Shown here in pieces: positions 55,571 through 64,000 of a stretch of DNA of 64,000 nt. Every line of letters starts with the position of its first letter. Within the stretch, counting starts at the first letter, position 1. The notes under the pieces are model-generated. The model made no database searches and was not told the origin of the DNA. It worked only from the letters and a program-made list of their open reading frames with translations. The position numbers and the translations under genes are program-made. This DNA is from Sabethes cyaneus (lineage: Eukaryota; Arthropoda; Insecta; Diptera; Culicidae), in contig NC_071353.1 in NCBI RefSeq assembly GCF_943734655.1, forward strand, positions 20,682,501-20,746,500, in the 5' to 3' direction.

Positions 55571-55675
55571 AAGAGAGCAGCAGAAAACAGAAAACAGCAT
55601 TGAAGATTGAAAATTGAAAATTGAAAAACAGAGAAACAGACAAACAGAAAACAGAAAAACAGGAAAACAGAAAAA
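55571..55675 (+). repeat. Transition block between satellites
   Basis: Mixed words: AGAAAACAG, then GAAGATTGAAAATTGAAAAT, then GAAAAACAGAGAAACAG. The TGAAAAT unit that dominates 56304-57200 already appears here in three copies. Confidence 0.8.
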
Positions 55676-55802
55676 CAGAAAACAGAAAACAGAAAACAGA
55701 AAACAGAAAACAGAAAACAGAAAACAGAAAACAGAAAACAGAAAACAGAAAACAGAAAACAGAAAACAGAAAACAGAAAACAGAAAACAGAAAACAGAAA
55801 AC
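55676..55802 (+). repeat. (AAAACAG)n satellite, about 18 units
   Basis: Homogeneous 7-bp units. Confidence 0.95.
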
Positions 55803-56137
55803 ATTAAAACATTAAAACATTAAAACATTAAAACATTAAAACATTAAAACATTAAAACATTAAAACATTAAAACATTAAAACATTAAAACATTAAAACAT
55901 TAAAACATTAAAACATTAAAACATTAAAACATTAAAACATTAAAACATTAAAACATTAAAACATTAAAACATTAAAACATTAAAACATTAAAACATTAAA
56001 ACATTAAAACATTAAAACATTAAAACATTAAAACATTAAAACATTAAAACATTAAAACATTAAAACATTAAAACATTAAAACATTAAAACATTAAAACAT
56101 TAAAACATTAAAACATTAAAACATTAAAACATTAAAA
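55803..56137 (+). repeat. (AAAACATT)n satellite, about 42 units
   Basis: Homogeneous 8-bp units following directly on AAAACAG; the unit differs from the previous one by G to TT. Confidence 0.95.
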
Positions 56138-56303
56138 CAGAAAAACAAAAAAAACTGGAAAACAAAAAACTGAAAAACAGAAAAATAGTGAAACAAAAAA
56201 ACTGAAAAACTAAAAAACTGAAAAACAGAAAAACAAAAAAACTGAAAAACAAAAACAGAGAACCAGAAAAGCAGAAAGCTGAATGCAGAAAGCAGAGAAT
56301 AGC
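56138..56303 (+). repeat. Heterogeneous AAAAACAGA/AAAAACTGA block
   Basis: Irregular mixture of AAAACAGAA, AAAAAACTG and GCAGAAAGC words, linking the 8-bp and the next 7-bp array. Confidence 0.85.
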
Positions 56304-57200
56304 ATTGAAAATTGAAAATTGAAAATTGAAAATTGAAAATTGAAAATTGAAAATTGAAAATTGAAAATTGAAAATTGAAAATTGAAAATTGAAAATTGAA
56401 AATTGAAAATTGAAAATTGAAAATTGAAAATTGAAAATTGAAAACTGAAAATTGAAAATTGAAAATTGAAAATTGAAAATTGAAAATTGAAAATTGAAAA
56501 TTGAAAATTGAAAATTGAAAATTGAAAATTGAAAATTGAAAATTGAAAATTGAAAATTGAAAATTGAAAATTGAAAATTGAAAATTGAAAATTGAAAATT
56601 GAAAATTGAAAATTGAAAATTGAAAATTGAAAATTGAAAATTGAAAATTGAAAATTGAAAATTGAAAATTGAAAATTGAAAATTGAAAATTGAAAATTGA
56701 AAATTGAAAATTGAAAATTGAAAATTGAAAATTGAAAATTGAAAATTGAAAATTGAAAATTGAAAATTGAAAATTGAAAATTGAAAATTGAAAATTGAAA
56801 ATTGAAAATTGAAAATTGAAAATTGAAAATTGAAAATTGAAAATTGAAAATTGAAAATTGAAAATTGAAAATTGAAAATTGAAAATTGAAAATTGAAAAT
56901 TGAAAATTGAAAATTGAAAATTGAAAATTGAAAATTGAAAATTGAAAATTGAAAATTGAAAATTGAAAATTGAAAATTGAAAATTGAAAATTGAAAATTG
57001 AAAATTGAAAATTGAAAATTGAAAATTGAAAATTGAAAATTGAAAATTGAAAATTGAAAATTGAAAATTGAAAATTGAAAATTGAAAATTGAAAATTGAA
57101 AATTGAAAATTGAAAATTGAAAATTGAAAATTGAAAATTGAAAATTGAAAATTGAAAATTGAAAATTGAAAATTGAAAATTGAAAATTGAAAATTGAAAA
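56304..57200 (+). repeat. (ATTGAAA)n satellite, about 128 units
   Basis: Nearly perfect 7-bp units over about 0.9 kb (one ACTGAAA variant near 56442). FSIFNFQ reading frames on the minus strand are artefacts. Confidence 0.95.
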
Positions 57201-57266
57201 TCGAAAATCGAAAATCGAAAATCGAGAATCAAGAATCAAGAATCGAGAATCGAGAATCGAGAATCA
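57201..57266 (+). repeat. Graded heptamer edge (ATCGAAA, ATCGAGA, ATCAAGA)
   Basis: The array ends as a series of one-base variants: ATCGAAA three times, then ATCGAGA and ATCAAGA units. The change is stepwise. Confidence 0.9.
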
Positions 57267-57830
57267 TGATTCAAGAAACTAGGAGCAAGCAGCAAAAAGC
57301 AAGAAGCAAGAAGCAATACAGAATACAGATACAGATAGAATACAGATAAAATTCAAGAAATCTGGAAACGTGAAACGTGACAAAATGGGGAAAAAACATG
57401 ATTAAACCAGGGCAGATAAAATTGGATATCGGGCGAGGAGTGGTTATCACTGTATTCAAGAAACGATAATCATAAAAAGAAAAACGTAACTTTGCGAAGG
57501 AAGCCCAAAAAAAACGATAATGAAAAACAAGAAATTTGCAACGGGAAATTGAAAATGGAAAACAGTATACATAAAAACATCAAACAGGAAGAAAATGTGG
57601 CATCAAAAAACAGAAAAGCTAGTTTGTAAAACGACAATTCAATAACAGAAATACAAAATTCAAAAGGTAACAATGTATTACAGAAAATGGAAAACGAATG
57701 CATAAGACGGAAAACAGAAAACAAAAATCTGAAAATGAGAAACAGAAGGCAAACTGTGGATATCAAAATTTGAAAAAAAAAATGGACCAGATGAATTAAA
57801 GCTAATATTTTTTTGAAACGGTAGTTCTTT
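57267..57830 (+). repeat. Degenerate purine-rich flank
   Basis: AGCAAGAAGCAAGAAGC, ATACAGATACAGATAG and, later, AAAACAGAAAAC and CTGAAAATGAG words with no fixed period. Probably old, decayed satellite. Confidence 0.6.
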
Positions 57831-57914
57831 TACAATTGACAAAGGAACGGTAGAAAATTTAGAATGAAGGAGAAAGAGCGGAAAGGTGAGGGGAGGGGAG
57901 TAGCTGCGCTTAAC

Positions 57915-57971
57915 AACGCTATAACCGGATTCGAACCCGCAACACCCGCCAGTGCATGTGGCTCGCTGGTA
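57915..57971 (-). mobile_element. tRNA-like (box B) SINE remnant
   Basis: On the minus strand TACCAGCGAGCCACATGCAC, then GTGTTGCGGGTTCGAATCCG, a perfect box B and T-arm. No box A is seen; the 5' part is missing or separated by the element at 57972. Confidence 0.5.
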
Positions 57972-58861
57972 GGGGAGTGTCGTTGTGGTTGGGCCACGTT
58001 TTGGAATTCGCCCATAACTTTCGTTTCAAAAGGAATTTTGAAAATCAACGATGTATGCAAAGGTCTAAGAATAAGATATATTTCCGGAAAGTTTTGAACT
58101 GATTGCTTGAAAAATAAAAAAGTTATAGGCGTTTACGTGAAGACAAAAAATGTTGTCATAGTCGGGCCATGTTGTACAGGTTGGGCCACCGCAGAAAATC
58201 TTGGACATACATATTGAAATATTTCATAGAGACATGAAAAAAATGAATTCCGTGAACAACGGCTCACATAGGTACAAATACCTTATTTTTATCGCATTTT
58301 TGACAAATTTTACAATCGCCTTTTCCGAAGTGTACAACTACAATGAAAAAAATACAAAAATCTAGCTTTTTATCGTACTAATTTTGCTTTATTTCATCAT
58401 ATTTTACGTGACTGACATTCTCTAGCGATTATTGCGCTTCTGCGCTTAAAATTATGGCGGCCCAACCATGACTACTCAAGTGGGCCGACCTTTACAAATA
58501 GCGCTTTTCTAGTATTTCACCTTAGCCTTCCCAAAAAACATACTGGGGGGATTTTTCTATAGTCTTCGTGTGTAGCACTACACATTTCATACATTTTCAA
58601 AATTTGTCTTGTTAATTGCATTTCATGAATTATTTCTTGAAGTAAAGTTCATTTTGCCTGGAAAACTTCTTTTGTAAGATTTAGTCACTGAATTCAGAAC
58701 GGGTGTTTTGAATACACGATTGAAACCCACAATATTGTGAAAGGTTAGCTATCACAGTAAGAAGTTTCACAATGGTTGTATCATAGATATCATGAGTTAC
58801 TAAAACTGTAAAATTGTGATGGCCCGACCATAACAGTGGCCCGACGATAACGACAATACCC
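57972..58861. mobile_element. TIR element with GTCG..GGGCCA ends and TA duplication
   Basis: 890 bp; left GGGGAGTGTCGTTGTGGTTG, right reversed GGGTATTGTCGTTATCGTCG, each bordered by TA (57970-57971, 58862-58863). The word GGTTGGGCCA or its complement GGCCCGACC recurs at both ends and inside (58163, 58183, 58469, 58490, 58820, 58838). No transposase. Tc1/mariner-type MITE is the best guess. Confidence 0.7.
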
Positions 58862-58863
58862 TA

Positions 58864-59282
58864 CTTATGTAACTTTGAACCACAGAGACGCTGGACAAAA
58901 GGAGACTGCACAACCCCCTTATTAAGCGTGCGACGTATCTTCCAACACCACCATTTGGTGGGTTGGGTTATTTATATACACAAATTGTGCCTCTTCCTCG
59001 ATCTACTGTAATCGAACTACCGAATTGAGAAGTTCAATCTAACTCGTTTTTGCTAACCGGGACGACGAAACTGTACAGGCACTTGCGACTTCCACGGTAC
59101 TACACGTGACGTTGTTCGTTCGTTAACGTGTTAGCCGCGAATTAAAGTCATTTTTATGTTGTTCTTGTCTGGCTTTTCAATCTGTTCGGGAAGTCCGAAC
59201 AGCTGTTAATCTTTTTATACATGATTTTTTTTTGATGAACAAGACAATTAATTTCGACATAAACCACAAATATGTTGAGTTG
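58864..59282. other. No recognisable feature
   Basis: Mixed DNA; nothing supported. Confidence 0.4.
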
Positions 59283-59357
59283 TGCAAGTGGGGCTCGCAC
59301 CCCCGCTCTTTCGGTTGGTTCCCGAATGCTTTACCAACTAAACTACTGCCGCCCGTC
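59283..59357 (-). mobile_element. tRNA-derived SINE head (family B)
   Basis: Minus strand: GGCGGCAGTAGTTTAGTTGG, TAAAGCATTCGGGAACCAAC and CGAAAGAGCGGGGGTGCGAG. Boxes A (TAGTTTAGTTGG) and B (GGGTGCGAGCC) and a D/T-arm layout are present. The acceptor ends do not pair and position 33 of the anticodon loop is not T, so it is a SINE head rather than a working tRNA gene. Confidence 0.65.
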
Positions 59358-59689
59358 ATATTTGGTAGTCTAATACCTAGTTTTGTTTCTCCAATTCTAT
59401 CATTCTACAGTCGCACCACACACTCCTCTTGCGACGATATTGTTATTATTGTTGACTGCTCTTTGTTGCTACCGCCGAGAAGAAAGACTGTTAGCTACTC
59501 GATCAGTGCGATAGAAACATGCAGTGCGTTGCCAACGGTCGCTCGTCCAAGTATTCGTAAGTATTCGTCCAATGGGGTGTTTTTGCTTTTTTCTACTCTT
59601 ATATATTGGACTCTAGTAAAATTGAATGAACTGGAAAATTTCGATAAAGACCGAGAATATATTGGCTTGTACATGTCAGATGGAACTCG

Positions 59690-59750
59690 CACGCGCGGCA
59701 GTAGTTCAGTTAGTAAAACATTCGAGTACTAACCGAATCCCCACCTGCCA
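59690..59750 (+). mobile_element. Second family B SINE head, inverted relative to 59283
   Basis: GCGCGGCAGTAGTTCAGTTA, GTAAAACATTCGAGTACTAA and CCGAATCCCCACC; box A is intact and box B is damaged. With the copy at 59283 it forms an inverted pair about 330 bp apart. Confidence 0.5.
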
Positions 59751-59879
59751 TTGCACAACCCAATAAATTTGTGGTCTATATAGAAATTTTTCTGTTCATT
59801 CAATCCAAAAAAAGAGTTTACGTCGTGACCGCGTATACAAGTACATAAAAACGATTGTTTATATGTTTCGACATAACTC

Positions 59880-60380
59880 CTGAAGGCCATAACTATTCTC
59901 CACTAAACTTGCCACACATATTTCTTGACATCAAATAATTAGCGCAAGTGGGTTAACGAAATCTAGGGGGTTGGTTCCTCACAAGGGGGCGGAGGTTCTA
60001 GTAAGTAAAAGAAGTTGCGTTTCTCTTGCATTTGGACTAATTGCAGTTGTGAAGTGACTGGGAGGCAAGAACAGGAGAGGGTTTTGGAGGGGGTTCACCG
60101 AGAAGAGATACATGAAAAAAAAAAAGGTTTGTTTCGTTCCCATCATAGGGACTTTCAGAGAGCAAACTGATGCATAATTGGCTACGAGACAGAAAAGAGG
60201 AGCTGACTGGGAAGAAGCCAACTGGAGGGAGGACGAAGAACACACGTTTTTGACATAACAGAATTAGCGCAGGAGGGTTGACAACAGTGGGTGGTGGTCT
60301 CTTACACGTGGGTAGAAAGGTTCAAATGAGTAAAGAGGTGCGTTTCTCTTATATTTGGAACGATAGCGGTTGGATAAGTA
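59880..60380. repeat. Interspersed repeat, copy 2 (see 23440)
   Basis: Shares ordered phrases with 23440-24110, for example GCATAATTGGCTACGAGACA against GCATAATTAATTTCGTGACA and GAGCTGACTGGGAAGAAGCC against GAGCTAACTGGAAAGAAACC. Diverged; class unknown. Confidence 0.55.
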
Positions 60381-60429
60381 GCTAGACTATATCCACCGCT
60401 TCAGCAGACTAAAGAGTTGAATTCAGATT

Positions 60430-60570
60430 TCTGAAATAAAAACACAGAACACAGAAAACGGAAAACTGGACAAAAACGGAATACGGAAACTAAAAAAACT
60501 AAAATTGCATCAATAGAAAAATCGTGAAAACAATAAAACAGAAAACAGCAAAGAAATAAAGCATGACGTT
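60430..60570 (+). repeat. Purine-rich decayed simple repeat
   Basis: ACACAGAACACAGAAAACGG, GGAAAACTGGACAAAAACGG and AAACAGAAAACAGCAAAG resemble the units at 55676-56303. Confidence 0.55.
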
Positions 60571-60779
60571 AGGAACAACATTAACATTTTGGCTGTCTGT
60601 CTGTCACATTATTGGAATTGTCTGCACATTTATCTGTTCAGTTTTGATCGAGGACAAAATTTTCAGTTCAAACTGGACACGCACAGAAATGTGAAATCAC
60701 TGTACGAAAAGGGGACAACAATTATGCATATCAAGATCCCGAGTTCGGGTCGCAAAACTAATGACTACTCTTCATCTTA

Positions 60780-63700
60780 ATTACCACCAGAGTGCCAGTG
60801 CCAGTATACCAACCGGTTCTGACATCCGTAGAAAACATAGCAATTAAATGAGAGGTTTTTTTTAATGAGGTGCTGGTCCTACCACCAGCAGCTTGACTGC
60901 ACTCTTTATGTTTATGTCTCTTGAAAACACTATACCCTAAACTGACAGCTGCTTTCAGTCACCAAGTTCTGCTACATTCTTCGCAAGAGTAGGTATGACT
61001 ATGGAGATCAATCTTCTGAATCTTAACGAGCAGTAATCTCTACGCCCGGTCATGATGTTAGCCTGCCTTAGTAGTGTGCCGATGTTCTGCGAGGCACGGT
61101 ACGAGGCGATGAAATATTTTACGATTTTTTCCACCCCCCGGGGGGGCAAGGAGGATGCGGGGTGTTATGCAGAAAGTTTTTTTTTCACACCCCGTGGGCT
61201 CTGCTTTCCTCGCACTTTACTGACGGGTGTATACTAAAACTAAAGCTTCCTTCGTCCTGCTTCTTCGTCTTTCGTCACGGGTCGTAAAACCATCCGAAAG
61301 ATTAAATGTTTTCCCAGCACCGAGAAGCCGGGTGTCAACTCCCGGCGGTGAAGGTCAACGGGGGATATCGTTAAGTTTTGCAGCTGTCAAAACATATTTA
61401 TTCGGGAGCAGCCATTCCAACGCAACGCACCGAAGTTTGGATGTGCAATAAAATATTGCTCGGGTGCTGCTCGGTATGCTGGCTTTTTTTCTCGATTGCC
61501 GCTTTTTGCTCGGGGTGTTTTGCTGTCAAAGTGTGTTATTCGAGTAACGGGAAGTTTCCTCCATTCTCTTCCGGTCGGATGAAACGGGGTGCAATTTCAA
61601 AGTTTTGCGGACAATTGTAAGTTGTTTTCGTTGCCGGTACTGCCAGATTTTGCGATATGCAGAAGTTACTCATCGGAAGAAATTGTGCATTCACGTCGGG
61701 TTGCATCGAACTGAGCTGCCGTTGTTTGCTGTTTCTTTGTTTGCGTTTTCGAAACAGGAAGATTAAGGCAGAAATCAATTGAAGAAGGACAAACTGCTTG
61801 CGAAGATATACAAACTGATATTTGTTTCACAGTGTCACACAGTAGGTACATACTAGCAACTCACTGAAACCACTATCATCAATTCCAATTACAAATTCTG
61901 ACCGCATGGAAAATCGAAAATGTTGCCAATTTTAGTTTGACAATCGTTCCGCAATGTCAACCGGAAACACTTCCTTGGAGTTGTTAGCTACTTTTTGAAT
62001 GATTACAGTTAAAAAGCACTTCAAGTACTGTTAATTGTTCTGCAGTTCAACATCGATAGGTTAATTCAGGTTCATTATTAGGATTTTTAATCCGACTCTA
62101 CTGCATCATGGAAGAACTAAAAATAAATCATGACCATGAGTACCTTAAGGTTGAGTTACTCAACTGTTGTTCTGATCGCAGCAAGCTGGCCACTTGAGTA
62201 TATGCCATAGTTTGTTTATGGTCCTTTTTCCTTCCTTGTTTCCTTCACGAGTAAACTGTGAAACGGCGGCATAATGGATATTTGCACCTTGAATTAAGTT
62301 TACACTGGTTTGAATAAGTAAAACGGGAAATTAGAATTTTTCAGTCCGAAACGGTTACTCAACCTGTTACCAGAATATTACCAGAAGAGAGAAAATTGAG
62401 GTTTAACAAGAAATTATGTAATCTCTTTTGGATTCCTTGAGAAGAGATAAAACCAGAAACCGGGTGAAAAATTATTTACCCGCTTCTGGAACAGGCTTTT
62501 ATTTTCAATACCAACAGTGCCTGCAAGTACGGAATTAAATCTGTACGACTTTTCGACAACTGTTACCACTATTTTGATAATCATAAAACGCCAACCAGAT
62601 ACACTACCGAGGCGGCGGAATCCCTTTTAAACCCGCCCCCTTCCCCTATTGTAGTGATAAGCGTAACCCGACGCGACGCCGACAGAGTGGCTGACGTCGT
62701 CCATTGAGACATAAATAATTGTACCAGCAGCAGTTTTCGTGAATAAATTATCAAATCTCTCCCAGCAAATGGTGGCCGCAAATCGTCGCTTCCGCTTCAT
62801 CCCCGTGCCCAAAGCTAGAAGCTACCCACTCCACTTGGCGTGTTAGAGTGATAGTACGACACCAGTTTTAGCACTTGTTCAGCTGTCATTAATGTTATTA
62901 CATCGGCAAATGGGTTTTGTTAGGTGCCCGTTCTGGCGGCACATCGGCAAACATTTTGGTTGAAGTTGACCTAATATGTTGTAATCATACACACGAACAC
63001 ATTCGCAGCCAGTTAGTCATAAACAACCATTATGTTGCAAATTGTGGGAATTCATACCACGCGATCGGGTCAGGGAACGAACGAAGCTGCGGGTAAATCA
63101 GTTAGGAAAATTGTTTCAATATTGAATTTGGTAATTAATTACCAATACTTTTAATAACGATGTAAATTTATGATCAATAACTGTGATATATGATGTATAA
63201 CAAAAATGGATTTACAAACCATTTCCTGCTTTGTTCGGTGGAAAATTGGTTCAATGATTATTATTAATGGTGATAATTGAAATTTGTGGTCAACCCATAT
63301 TCGTTTAGCAAGTTTCAGTTCCAAATTCTCTCTTCCAATTCCCCCGCCACTTCCTCAATCAATTTCCCATCCTATTTTTATTTCCTGTGTTTCTATCATA
63401 TTCTTCTGTCAACTTTGATTCATTGCAATTTTCTATTTCCGTTTCCTTTTGTCATGCTGATTCGGTTTTTGAGATTAATTGTATTGTTATCTGCAAATCG
63501 TATGTCAATCCCGTTTTTGCAACAAAGATTCCTTTGCCAAAATGCTCGTAAAGATGCAGAGGATTCCCTGATCTTTATTAGCAACAAGAGTTGGACTAAC
63601 ATCGCTGGCGTGCCTAGACTGGAACATACTGGGACACGTGCCCCACCTTCTGTTATGTCTGGTGACAAACTTTTTCAAAAGCCTATGAACTAGACACTTT

Positions 63701-63890
63701 TTCTTTCAAAAGTATAGTGCGGATCTAAGGATTTTATGAAAATCTGTACACGATCATAGTTTATGGACTTATACTAAACAATATTTATCAAATTCAAGGT
63801 TAACAAAATTTTCCAGAAAATTTATTTTCCTAGACATTTTCGAAACTTATAATTCATGAACCAGTCTAGTTAAACAAAAATTTTTGTATG
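60780..63890. other. Apparently unique DNA, no supported gene
   Basis: No element boundaries or coding signature were found. CCCCCCGGGGGGG at about 61134-61146 is a short GC palindrome. 63277-63693 is open on the plus strand but starts in pyrimidine-rich DNA and has no motif. Confidence 0.4.
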
Positions 63891-63894
63891 TAGG

Positions 63895-64000
63895 GGTCAG
63901 TCCCGGCGTAGTGGTTAGCATTCACGCCTCTCTCGCCGAGGACCCGGGCTTAAATCCCAACCCCCCAGAAGTCACGAATGACCCAAGCTATTAAAGTGAC
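63895..64000 (+). mobile_element. tRNA-derived SINE (family C), cut by the window edge
   Basis: GTCCCGGCGTAGTGGTTAGC (box A, TAGTGGTTAGC) and GAGGACCCGGGCTTAAATCC (box B, GGGCTTAAATCC) are spaced as in a tRNA. The 3' body runs off the window. Confidence 0.7.

Noticed and set aside
54251..55804. Very long minus-strand reading frames (LLSALCS and similar)
   Set aside because: They are produced by the 7-bp satellite, whose three-frame translation has a 7-residue period; there is no start context or composition of a real gene.
56124..57239. Long FSIFNFQ minus-strand reading frames
   Set aside because: Artefact of the ATTGAAA array.
59283..59357. Functional tRNA gene
   Set aside because: Box A and B are present, but acceptor ends do not pair and the base before the anticodon is not T.
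59232..59732. 166-codon open frame
   Set aside because: It spans both inverted tRNA-like SINE heads, so it is not a gene.
60955..61149. Non-LTR C-terminal (CCHC region) fragment on the minus strand
   Set aside because: A few residues looked suggestive (MTGRRDYCS) but the cysteine/histidine spacing does not hold and frames do not continue.

Overview
The window looks like non-genic, repeat-dense chromatin from a dipteran genome, most likely a culicine (Aedes-like) mosquito. It is AT-rich and I found no host protein-coding exon I could defend. It is packed with mosquito-type mobile elements: Ty3/gypsy-type and other LTR elements, CR1/Jockey-, LOA- and RTE-type non-LTR retrotransposons, Tc1/mariner-, pogo-, hAT- and Transib-like DNA elements and MITEs, and tRNA-derived SINEs. 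The species assignment is an inference from element families and from memory of mosquito repeats, not from a search.

Layout. 1-9.4 kb: AT-rich repeats, two pogo-like TIR elements, a 143-bp tandem array ending in (GACA)n, a degenerate Tc1/mariner transposase and a SINE. 11.4-17.0 kb: a decayed CR1/Jockey-type retrotransposon cut into pieces by three later insertions, each with a clean target-site duplication (TSD): a hAT-like element that carries an RTE fragment, a Transib-like foldback, and a palindromic hAT-like MITE. 17.3-24.1 kb: MITEs, a long (CA)n tract, mostly unique DNA and a 27-base C-run. 24.67-28.06 kb: a young non-autonomous LTR element (two 278-bp LTRs, 5-bp TSD, primer-binding-like site, polypurine tract) with no recognisable gag or pol but with a 34-bp minisatellite. 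30.6-36.1 kb: transposase and gag debris and a nearly complete but internally deleted LOA-type retrotransposon. 38.43-43.44 kb: a very young Ty3/gypsy element (LTRs differ at one site) whose reading frame is broken in two places. 43.8-45.3 kb: an RTE fragment on the minus strand hosting two MITEs. 46-50 kb: MITEs and a nearly perfect 897-bp tandem duplication. 54.3-57.3 kb: a 3-kb composite simple satellite made of successive 7-8-bp units. 57.9-60.6 kb: a TIR element, tRNA-like SINE remnants and a diverged repeat. 60.8-63.9 kb: apparently unique DNA, followed by a SINE cut by the window edge.

The elements do not form a pathway; they form a layered insertion record. Because several insertions restore an interrupted frame exactly when one TSD copy is removed, their boundaries are well supported. 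The most unusual structures are the satellite-bearing non-autonomous LTR element, the chain of related heptamer satellites that starts at the end of a dispersed repeat, and the large Transib-like foldback.
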